Shown: positions 1 to 5,334 of the stretch, piece after piece
How positions within the stretch are numbered: the stretch's first letter is position 1
Layout: each line of letters begins with the position of its first letter
Assembly (NCBI GenBank): GCA_018384835.1
Contig: JAHAYB010000064.1
Span: 1-5,375, forward strand
Reading direction: 5' to 3'
Length of the DNA: 5,375 nucleotides
DNA from: Comamonas sp.
GTDB taxonomy: Bacteria; Pseudomonadota; Gammaproteobacteria; Burkholderiales; Burkholderiaceae_C
Made by a program: the position numbers and the translations under genes
The notes under the pieces: model-generated
What the model was told of the DNA's origin: nothing
What the model saw: only the letters and a program-made list of their open reading frames with translations
Database searches by the model: none

Positions 1-209
1 TGCTGGAGATTCAACGCATCATCCGCTTCCTTAAAGAGCGCGGCATGGGCGTACTCATCACCGACCACAACGTGCGCGAAACCCTGGGCATTTGCGACCA
101 CGCTTACATCATCAGCGAGGGCGGCGTGCTCACCCACGGCAGCCCGCAAGAGATTGTGGACAACCCCGAAGTGCGCCGCGTCTATCTGGGGCCGGATTTT
201 CGGATGTAG
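1..209 (+). CDS. lptB: LPS export ABC transporter ATPase LptB, C-terminal end (partial, 5' end outside window)
   Basis: This is the last 68 residues of the ATPase that powers the LptB2FGC transporter, which extracts lipopolysaccharide from the inner membrane; it acts on the cytoplasmic face. The reading frame has codons beginning at base 3 and ends with TAG at 207-209. The switch (H-loop) motif is visible as LITDHNVRETL, followed by the LptB-type ending in which a Gly-Ser-Pro-x-Glu-Ile helix leads to VRRVYLGPDFRM. That ending is close to E. coli LptB, which finishes YLGEDFRL. The Walker A, signature and Walker B motifs lie upstream of the window. The family is usually about 240 residues, so a little over a quarter is seen. 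rpoN follows after 41 nt, the usual neighbour in Proteobacteria. The identification is firm because both the H-loop sequence and the terminal motif are specific to LptB rather than to amino-acid transporters of the same superfamily. Confidence 0.95.
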   Translation, partial: LEIQRIIRFLKERGMGVLITDHNVRETLGICDHAYIISEGGVLTHGSPQEIVDNPEVRRVYLGPDFRM

Positions 210-254
210 ATGCAGGTACAGGCCATCGGCAAAAGGGCGCAGCAGCGGATATGA
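210..254 (+). other. Possible 14-codon leader ORF bridging lptB and rpoN
   Basis: An ATG follows the lptB TAG with no gap and opens a 14-residue frame (MQVQAIGKRAQQRI). It stops at TGA 252-254, overlapping the rpoN ATG (251-253) in the classic ATGA arrangement. Ribosomes finishing lptB could reinitiate here and be delivered to rpoN. No clear Shine-Dalgarno sequence precedes it, and the peptide matches nothing I know, so a chance ORF is quite possible. It is the in-frame continuation of lptB beyond its stop codon. Confidence 0.25.
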
Positions 255-1840
255 AGCCGGGACTCTCGCTCAAAGTCAGCCAGCAGTTGCAGCTTACGCC
301 GCAGTTGCAGCAATCCATTCGGCTGCTGCAACTGTCCTCCCCAGAGCTGGCGCAGGAAGTGGCGCAACTGCTGCAAGACAACCCCTTTATCGAACTGGCC
401 GAGCAAGAAGAGGAAGGCCAGGGCGAAGCCGCCCCTAGCCCCACCTCTACAGAAACCGCTCTGGATGCAGAAGACTGGGGGCAGCCCCCAGAACCGGCAG
501 ATTTAAGCGCCCCCCTAGACTGGCAAACCGGCGCAGAAGCGGCGGACTTTGCCCCCAGCGACACCTACACCCCCGAGGCGTGGGAAAGCCCCCCAGCCAG
601 AGCAGCGGCAGGGGCGGCAGAAACTGGCGATGGCCTCTCGCCCCACGAGCAAGCCCTGGCGCAGGCGGTGCAGCCCCCCAGCCTGAGCGCCCATTTACAG
701 CGCCAGGCATTGCATCTGCGCCTGTCTGCCTCAGAGCAATTGGCGCTGTACTTTCTGATTGAAAACCTCGACCCCGACGGCTATCTGCACGACGAGCTGC
801 CCGAGCTAGCCCCCACATTTGCCCAGTTTTGGGGCGAGCAACTGGCTCCAGAGCCTGCCCCCACGCCGGAAAATGCCATGGACAGCTTGCGCCTGGCACT
901 AGGCTGGCTGCACAGCATGGAACCCATAGGCGTAGGCGCACGCAACTGGAGCGAATGCCTGCGCCTACAACTGCACCATGCCCCGCCCCCAGCTAGCTTC
1001 ACCGCGCAAGAAGCCGCCGAGTTACGCCCCATTGCCCTACGCCTGTGCCAGCAGCCGCTGGAATGGCTGGCACGCAAAGACATGCGCCGCCTCATGCCCG
1101 CCTGCCAAGCCAGCGAAGCCCAGTTGCGCCAAGCCCTGCAATGGCTGGCGCAGCTAGAGCCACGCCCAGGCCGCGCCTTTGCACCCGTGCAGCAATACGC
1201 CATGCGGCCAGACATCATCGTGCGCTCCCAGGGGCGGGGTTTTGTGGCGCAGCTCAACCCCGAAGTCTTGCCCCGCCTGCGCGTGCATGAAACCTATGCC
1301 AGCGCCCTACGGGAAGCCCGCCCACGCCAGCCAGATGGCGCTGCCGCTGATTCTTACCCCGCCCTGCAACAACAGGTGCAAGAAGCGCGCTGGTGGGTCA
1401 AAAGCCTGGCGCAGCGCTTTGACACCATCTTGCGCGTGGCGCAGGCCATCGTGCAGCAGCAAAGCGGCTTCTTCCAGCATGGCCCGGTCGCCATGCGCCC
1501 CTTGGTGCTGCGCGAAATTGCCCAGGCGCTGGAGCTGCATGAATCCACTATCAGCCGCGTAACCAACGGCAAATACATGGCCACGCCCCAGGGCACGTTT
1601 GAGCTGAAATACTTCTTTGGCTCGGCGCTGGAAACCGATACCGGCGGCAGCGCCTCCAGCACCGCCGTGCGGGCGGTGATTGAGCAGCTCATCGCCGCCG
1701 AAGACCCGAAAAAACCCCTGTCTGATGCCAAAATTGCTGAGCAACTGCAACAACAAGGCATAGAGTGCGCCCGCCGCACCGTCTCCAAATACCGCGAAGC
1801 GCTGCAAATCCCTGTGGCCAGCTTGCGCAAACAGCTATAA
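251..1840 (+). CDS. rpoN: RNA polymerase sigma-54 factor RpoN
   Basis: This 529-residue alternative sigma factor directs core RNA polymerase to -24/-12 promoters, which open only with an AAA+ enhancer-binding activator; typical targets are nitrogen, flagellar and carbon-use genes. Region I is the Gln/Leu-rich start (residues 1-50, with the motif LTPQLQQSIRLLQLSS). Region II is acidic and Pro/Ala-rich (about 51-128). The core-binding part begins near 130, with LIENLDPDGYL at 169-179. The DNA-binding part has the helix-turn-helix HESTISRVTNGKYM at 430-443, then FELKYFF at 450-456. The RpoN box ARRTVSKYRE lies at 507-516, thirteen residues before the end. The frame is open upstream to base 92, but ATG 251 is chosen because family members start MK-GL-L. 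A weak purine stretch (231-236) lies 14 nt upstream. E. coli RpoN is 477 residues; the extra length is mainly region II. No promoter is visible, so expression probably comes from the lpt transcript. Confidence 0.98.
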   Translation: MKPGLSLKVSQQLQLTPQLQQSIRLLQLSSPELAQEVAQLLQDNPFIELAEQEEEGQGEAAPSPTSTETALDAEDWGQPPEPADLSAPLDWQTGAEAADFAPSDTYTPEAWESPPARAAAGAAETGDGLSPHEQALAQAVQPPSLSAHLQRQALHLRLSASEQLALYFLIENLDPDGYLHDELPELAPTFAQFWGEQLAPEPAPTPENAMDSLRLALGWLHSMEPIGVGARNWSECLRLQLHHAPPPASFTAQEAAELRPIALRLCQQPLEWLARKDMRRLMPACQASEAQLRQALQWLAQLEPRPGRAFAPVQQYAMRPDIIVRSQGRGFVAQLNPEVLPRLRVHETYASALREARPRQPDGAAADSYPALQQQVQEARWWVKSLAQRFDTILRVAQAIVQQQSGFFQHGPVAMRPLVLREIAQALELHESTISRVTNGKYMATPQGTFELKYFFGSALETDTGGSASSTAVRAVIEQLIAAEDPKKPLSDAKIAEQLQQQGIECARRTVSKYREALQIPVASLRKQL

Positions 1841-1847
1841 GCAACTT

Positions 1848-3125
1848 ATGAACCAACTACACCTATTCCTCCCCTGCGCCGCTGGCGTAGAGGGCTTGCT
1901 GGCCGATGAGGTCCACGCCATCACCGCTGCCAGTGGGCAAGACCTGCTAGTCGGGCGCGGCGGCGTGATGCTGCGCGGCGCTTGGCGCGATGTCATGCTG
2001 CTCAACCTGCACAGCCGCCTGGCGCAGCGCGTGCTGATTGAGTTGCACCTGGCCGAATACCGCAATGAAAACGACCTCTACCGCGCCGCTAGCCAAGTGG
2101 CGTGGGAGATTTGGTTCAACCCCCAGCAGACCTTCAAAATTGAAGTGACTGCCCAGCACAGCCCGCTGACCAGCCTGAACTTTGCCGCCCTGCGCGTCAA
2201 AGATGCCGTGGCCGACCGCTTTCGCGCCAAGCGCCAGGGCGTGCGCCCTAGTGTGGATACGCGCCGCCCGGATGTGCGCATCCACCTGCACCTGACCACC
2301 GACCAGGCCACGCTGTATATCGACACCTCTGGCCAAGCCCTGTTCAAACGCGGCTGGCGCGAAGACAAGGGCGATGCGCCGCTCAAGGAAACCCTGGCCG
2401 CCGCCATGATTGCCGCCACCGGCTGGAACCCGCACGGCGACGACCCCGAGCCCCTGTACGACCCCTGCTGCGGCAGCGGCACAGTGGTGATAGAGGCAGC
2501 GCAAATCGCCCGCAAAATTCCGGCGGGCATTCTGCGCCGCTTCGCTTTTGAAAAGCTGCTGCCCTTCCAGCCCCATGTCTGGGAGGCCATGCTTGATGAG
2601 GCCGAGGCGCAGATTCTGGATGAAAGCCCCGTGCCCATTTACGGCTCTGACATTGCCCACCGCATGGTGGACTTTGCCCAGCGCAACGCCGAACGCGCCG
2701 GTGTGGCCAACACCGTGCAACTGCGCGGTGGTGATGCCCTGCAACGCATGCCGCCCAGCGCCCAGCCGGGCATTTTGTTGATGAACCCACCCTATGGCGA
2801 ACGCATAGCCGCCGCAGGCAGCGCCGGACGCAGCGCCCGCGAGCGCATGGACGTGGTAGAACGCGCAGGCCGCGAAACCGCACAAACCGAAGACGGCGTG
2901 GAGTTTTTCAGCCAACTAGCCAGCCATTGGAAGAAAAATTTCAGCGGCTGGAGCGCCTGGATGCTCACCCCCGACCTCAAACTGCCCGGCAAAATGCGGC
3001 TGAAAGAATCACGCCGCACCCCGTTATGGAACGGCCCCATCGAATGCCGCCTGTTCCGCTTTGACTTGGTGCAAGGCAGCCCCAAGCCGCGTAAAGCCGC
3101 TGGGGAAAACCTTGGGAATCAATAA
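1848..3125 (+). CDS. rlmL: RlmL-type THUMP-domain 23S rRNA (guanine-N2)-methyltransferase
   Basis: This 425-residue SAM-dependent RNA methylase belongs to the COG0116 family, whose E. coli member methylates N2 of G2445 in 23S rRNA. The N-terminal ferredoxin-like and THUMP RNA-binding region spans roughly residues 1-165. A Rossmann-fold methyltransferase follows, with SAM-binding motif I DPCCGSGT at 205-212 and catalytic motif NPPYGER at 313-319. The C-terminal WMLTPDLKLP and RRTPLWNGPIECRLFRF segments are typical of the betaproteobacterial form. E. coli RlmL is about 700 residues because it is fused to the RlmK m7G2069 methylase; that half is absent here, as is normal in this bacterial group. 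The start lies 7 nt after the rpoN stop, with no clear Shine-Dalgarno sequence, suggesting translational coupling. Exact target specificity is inferred from the family; activity on another guanine in rRNA or tRNA cannot be excluded. Confidence 0.92.
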   Translation: MNQLHLFLPCAAGVEGLLADEVHAITAASGQDLLVGRGGVMLRGAWRDVMLLNLHSRLAQRVLIELHLAEYRNENDLYRAASQVAWEIWFNPQQTFKIEVTAQHSPLTSLNFAALRVKDAVADRFRAKRQGVRPSVDTRRPDVRIHLHLTTDQATLYIDTSGQALFKRGWREDKGDAPLKETLAAAMIAATGWNPHGDDPEPLYDPCCGSGTVVIEAAQIARKIPAGILRRFAFEKLLPFQPHVWEAMLDEAEAQILDESPVPIYGSDIAHRMVDFAQRNAERAGVANTVQLRGGDALQRMPPSAQPGILLMNPPYGERIAAAGSAGRSARERMDVVERAGRETAQTEDGVEFFSQLASHWKKNFSGWSAWMLTPDLKLPGKMRLKESRRTPLWNGPIECRLFRFDLVQGSPKPRKAAGENLGNQ

Positions 3126-3128
3126 GTT

Positions 3129-3623
3129 GTGGCCGCTCTAAAAATTATTTTGCACTGGCCTGCTTGCAATGCCAGCTACCAAGGCGTAACGCCCCGCCCA
3201 GTGGTGCTCGATACCAATATCGTGCTGGATTTGCTGGTGTTTGATGAGCCGCAAGTTGCCCCCGTTCGCCAGCTCTTGAAGCAAGGGCAATTGCGCTGGG
3301 TGAGTGATGCCGCCCAGCGCCTGGAGCTGGAGCGGGTGCTGACCTACAGCCAGATTGCCCCGCGTGTGGCCTTCTACGGCAAAACCGTGGCCAGCGTACT
3401 GGCCGCCTTTGATGCAGAGGCGCAAATCTTGCCCGCTGCCCCGCCAGTGCGCCTGAGCTGTACTGACCCGGATGACCAGCACTTCTGGGATCTGGCCGCC
3501 CAGCAGCAGGCGTTGCTGATTAGCAAAGATAGGGCAGTGCTTAAACAGCGCAAGCGCCTAGCCAGCTTGTTTGGTATGGCGGTGGGCAATTGCTTGCTTT
3601 GTGCCGACGGTTACGGTGGTTAG
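3129..3623 (+). CDS. PIN-domain protein, putative ribonuclease (COG1569-like, often annotated as toxin component)
   Basis: This 164-residue protein has the PIN nuclease layout, a fold that cleaves single-stranded RNA using Mg2+ held by clustered acidic residues. Visible motifs are VVLDTN (D28, N30) at the first strand, an Arg-Leu-Glu-Leu-Glu-Arg helix (E66/E68), CTDPDDQHFWDLA (D115/D116) and LLISKDRAVL (D134). All expected acidic positions are present, so it looks catalytically intact. Annotators commonly name this family a toxin-antitoxin toxin, but no antitoxin gene adjoins it: rlmL ends 3 nt upstream and slyD faces it from the other strand. A role in RNA processing is therefore as likely as toxicity. 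The start given is GTG 3129. No ATG exists early in the frame, and GTG 3201 or 3204, just before the VLDTN strand, would also give a complete fold. The stop overlaps the slyD stop by 4 nt. Confidence 0.85.
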   Translation: MAALKIILHWPACNASYQGVTPRPVVLDTNIVLDLLVFDEPQVAPVRQLLKQGQLRWVSDAAQRLELERVLTYSQIAPRVAFYGKTVASVLAAFDAEAQILPAAPPVRLSCTDPDDQHFWDLAAQQQALLISKDRAVLKQRKRLASLFGMAVGNCLLCADGYGG

Positions 3624-4105
3624 TGCTGATGCCCGTGCTCACCATGCACATGGCGGTGCTCAATTTCCACTGGCAAGGCGGCACGCACTTTGGTCACGCT
3701 GGCTTCAAACTGCAAGGCTTTGCCCGCTAGGGGGTGGTTGCCATCCAGCAGCACCACCGGCCCTTTAATTTTGAGCACGCGATAGCTTTGTGGCTGGCCT
3801 TGGTCATTCGTGCCGCGCAGGTGGCCACCGACTTTGACCCCAGGAGGAAATTCACTTTTGGGGATGCTGCGTGCCAGGCTCTCGTCGCGTGCGCCAAACG
3901 CCTCTTCTACGGCCAGCGTTAGGTTGATGCGCTCGCCCACGGCTTTGCCTGTCAACGCGGCCTCCACCTTGGGGAAGATGCCTTCATAGCCACCGTGCAG
4001 GTAGGCGGTATGGCCTTTATCTAGCACCGCGCCGGGTTGCCCATTGGCGGCAACTTCCCGCAGGGTGTATTGCAAGGTGACGGCGGTATCTTGGGTAATT
4101 TGCAT
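3620..4105 (-). CDS. slyD: SlyD-like FKBP-type peptidyl-prolyl cis-trans isomerase with short His-rich tail
   Basis: This 161-residue cytoplasmic protein should combine prolyl isomerase and chaperone activity and may bind nickel or similar metals. The split FKBP domain is seen as TLQYTL (10-15), LHGGYEGIFPKVEAAL (36-51), KAVGE (54-58), AFGARDESL (69-77) and LLDGNHPLAGKALQFEASV (119-137). The segment of about 75-118 between the last two is the insert-in-flap chaperone domain. The C-terminus holds six histidines (150, 152, 154, 157, 159, 161). It resembles only the first part of the E. coli tail and lacks its cysteines. The frame extends upstream to 4201, but the start at 4105 is chosen because family members begin with a short Met-x-(I/V) strand, and the longer version would overlap pirin. 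The purine stretch AAAGAG lies 5 nt before the start. That whole site falls inside a hairpin (4104-4142). Pirin lies 43 nt upstream on the same strand. Confidence 0.93.
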   Translation of the reverse strand: MQITQDTAVTLQYTLREVAANGQPGAVLDKGHTAYLHGGYEGIFPKVEAALTGKAVGERINLTLAVEEAFGARDESLARSIPKSEFPPGVKVGGHLRGTNDQGQPQSYRVLKIKGPVVLLDGNHPLAGKALQFEASVTKVRAALPVEIEHRHVHGEHGHQH

Positions 4106-4142
4106 GGCTGCTCTTTCAGGAGGGATAAGAAAAAGCAGCCAT
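4104..4142 (-). promoter_or_regulatory. 14-bp hairpin burying the slyD translation start region
   Basis: Two 14-nt arms (4104-4117 and 4129-4142) are reverse complements at 13 of 14 positions. On the minus-strand RNA the single mismatch becomes a G-U pair, so all 14 pairs can form around an 11-nt loop (4118-4128). The 3' arm contains the only purine-rich ribosome-binding candidate of slyD and the A and U of its AUG. The loop reads UUAUCCCUCCU, which includes an anti-Shine-Dalgarno-like CCUCCU. No U-run follows on either strand, so it does not look like an intrinsic terminator. The structure is read directly; the regulatory role is inferred. Confidence 0.6.
4116..4142 (-). other. Possible 8-codon leader ORF between pirin and slyD
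   Basis: An ATG at 4142-4140 lies 6 nt after the pirin TAA and opens a frame encoding MAAFSYPS, ending at TGA 4118-4116, 10 nt before the slyD ATG. It spans the 5' arm and loop of the hairpin described at 4104-4142, so translating it would melt the stem. There is no strong Shine-Dalgarno sequence; reinitiation by ribosomes leaving pirin would be needed. An ORF this short could arise by chance. Confidence 0.25.
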
Positions 4143-4148
4143 TGTCGC

Positions 4149-5219
4149 TTAGGCGCTAGCCCCTGCCAAAGCTGGTGCGGCTGCCGCTGGCGGCAACTCA
4201 TCCTTCACCTGACCGGGGCGGCGGGCAAAGCGCTTTGGCTCTGCGCCGTGAACGGGGGCTTCCTCCTGCCAAGGCCAGCCGCCAAACTGGGTGCGGCGGT
4301 AGTCGGCAATGGCTTGGTGGATTTCTTGCTCGGTATTCATCACAAAGGGGCCATAGCGTGCGACTGGCTCTGCAATCGGCTTGCCTTGCAGCAGCAATAG
4401 TTGCACGGCGGTGCTGCCGCTGTTGTGCAGCGCCAAGGCTTGGTCGGCCTGCACCTGCATGGCGGCTTGGCCGGGTAGCGCTTGGCCTGCCAGGTTCAGC
4501 GCATCGCCCGCAAACCAGTACAACATGCGCTGGGTGTCTGCGCCCACAGCGGCGGGCAGCGTCCAGCTTGCACCGGCTTGCAGCTCGATATGCCAGATGG
4601 CCACATCACTGCCCGGTTGCGCTGCCCAAGAGGCAGGCGGCGGGGGCAAGGGCTGGGGCGCACCCGCAAGCGCACCGGCCACGATGGTGACGGTGGTGTG
4701 CTTGCCCGCCGCGTCTTGGTGGTGCAGGCGGGGGATGGTTTCATCCCAGTACATGGTGAAGTGGGCTGGCTCCATCTTGTGGCTAGCGGGCAGGTTCAGC
4801 CAAATCTGAAACAGCAGCAGGGGGTTGGGCGCGTCGCTCTTGAGCAGGGGGAACATCTCGGTGTGCTGCACGCCGCTGCCAGCGGTCATCCACTGCACAT
4901 CGCCGCCGCCAAAGCGGGCTTTTGCGCCTAGGGAATCGCTGTGGTCCAGCAGCCCCTCGCGCACCAAGGTAACAGTTTCAAAGCCACGATGCGGGTGGAC
5001 GGGAAAGCCCGGCACGCTGCGGCCGTGGTACATATTCCAGCCGTCTTTACCGCTGAAGTCATTGCCCAATGAGCGCCCTTCCAAGCCGCTGACCGGGCCG
5101 TAAGCGCCGTTGCTGGCAGGGTAATCGTCCTTGTGGTGGGCGCAGAACAGAAACGGGTCAATGCAAGGCCATTGCGTGCCCAAAGGCAGGCTGCGCAGAA
5201 TGGGGCTGGGGTGGCTCAT
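4149..5219 (-). CDS. Pirin family protein (bicupin metalloprotein)
   Basis: This 356-residue cytoplasmic protein is a pirin, an iron-binding two-domain cupin. Characterised bacterial members act as quercetin dioxygenases or interact with metabolic enzymes; the substrate here is unknown. The N-terminal cupin carries the full predicted metal set: H75 and H77 in FPVHPHRGFETVT, then H119 and E121 in TAGSGVQHTEMF. The C-terminal cupin follows a Pro-rich linker (about 186-200) and ends in the family signature GPFVMNTEQEIHQAIADYRRTQFGGWPW (289-316, in two overlapping parts). A tail of about 40 residues, Pro/Ala-rich at its end, makes the protein longer than the common length of about 290. The start is secure: AAGGAG (5227-5232) lies 7 nt before the ATG. 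The gene is first in a probable two-gene unit with slyD, 43 nt downstream. Confidence 0.94.
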   Translation of the reverse strand: MSHPSPILRSLPLGTQWPCIDPFLFCAHHKDDYPASNGAYGPVSGLEGRSLGNDFSGKDGWNMYHGRSVPGFPVHPHRGFETVTLVREGLLDHSDSLGAKARFGGGDVQWMTAGSGVQHTEMFPLLKSDAPNPLLLFQIWLNLPASHKMEPAHFTMYWDETIPRLHHQDAAGKHTTVTIVAGALAGAPQPLPPPPASWAAQPGSDVAIWHIELQAGASWTLPAAVGADTQRMLYWFAGDALNLAGQALPGQAAMQVQADQALALHNSGSTAVQLLLLQGKPIAEPVARYGPFVMNTEQEIHQAIADYRRTQFGGWPWQEEAPVHGAEPKRFARRPGQVKDELPPAAAAPALAGASA

Positions 5220-5226
5220 GACAGAA

Positions 5227-5232
5227 CTCCTT
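5227..5232 (-). promoter_or_regulatory. Ribosome binding site of the pirin gene
   Basis: On the minus strand AAGGAG stands 7 nt before the ATG at 5219. It is the strongest Shine-Dalgarno sequence correctly placed before a gene in this window and fixes the pirin start. The contrast with the weak sites of rpoN, rlmL and slyD suggests pirin is translated independently as the first gene of its transcript. Confidence 0.85.
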
Positions 5233-5287
5233 GAAGCAATATGGATTCAGTATGAGCCTATAGCTGGGGCTTTTCCACCACTTTGCC

Positions 5288-5304
5288 AGCAGTGGGGCAG
5301 CCAA
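5288..5304 (-). promoter_or_regulatory. Weak sigma-54-like -24/-12 promoter candidate for pirin
   Basis: The minus strand reads TTGGCTGCCCCACTGCT, which aligns with the sigma-54 consensus TTGGCACG-N4-TTGCW at 9 of 13 defined positions. It includes both invariant pairs GG and GC with the required 10 nt between them. Transcription would start near 5277, giving a leader of nearly 60 nt. The match overlaps the 13-bp palindrome at 5302-5304. Matches of this quality occur by chance in GC-rich DNA, and no enhancer site is identified. Confidence 0.2.
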
Positions 5305-5334
5305 CACAGTGTTGCAAAAATGGAATGCTGCCCC
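5294..5334. repeat. Nested inverted repeats, candidate operator upstream of pirin
   Basis: An 8-bp perfect inverted repeat (GGGGCAGC at 5294-5301, GCTGCCCC at 5327-5334) encloses a second, perfect 13-bp palindrome CAACAC-A-GTGTTG at 5302-5314, which touches the left arm. The inner palindrome has the symmetry of a dimeric repressor or activator site, and its centre lies about 89 bp upstream of the pirin start codon. There is no U-run on either side, which argues against a terminator. I do not recognise the site as that of a named regulator. Confidence 0.45.

Noticed and set aside
92..250. Upstream extension of the rpoN frame to base 92 (53 extra residues)
   Set aside because: It overlaps the conserved end of lptB in another frame, is Arg/Pro-rich nonsense, and the family begins MK-GL-L exactly at ATG 251.
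447..941. Minus-strand ORFs opposite rpoN (also 130-564, 781-1257 and 1307-1830)
   Set aside because: Shadows of the sigma-54 gene with low-complexity translations and no ribosome binding sites.
1947..2915. 322-residue minus-strand ORF opposite rlmL
   Set aside because: Antisense shadow in GC-rich DNA; its Gly/Ala/His-rich translation has no domain, and the plus-strand frame carries clear methylase motifs.
3129..3623. Complete toxin-antitoxin module
   Set aside because: No small antitoxin gene is present on either side; only the PIN protein is seen.
4118..4124. Strong AGGAGGG Shine-Dalgarno sequence on the plus strand
   Set aside because: No plus-strand ATG or GTG with a sensible open frame follows at the right distance; it is the complement of the hairpin loop.
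4104..4142. Intrinsic terminator after pirin
   Set aside because: The stem is strong but no U-run follows it on either strand, and the slyD start lies inside it.
4106..4201. Longer SlyD N-terminus starting at 4201
   Set aside because: The extra 32 residues overlap the pirin C-terminus and the hairpin, and match no FKBP extension; the fold begins at the ATG at 4105.
4175..4931. Plus-strand ORFs opposite pirin
   Set aside because: Shadow frames; pirin metal ligands and family end signature identify the minus strand as coding.
5294..5334. Terminator of a gene entering from the right edge
   Set aside because: The inverted repeat has a 25-nt loop and no U-tract on either side; an operator-like site is more likely.
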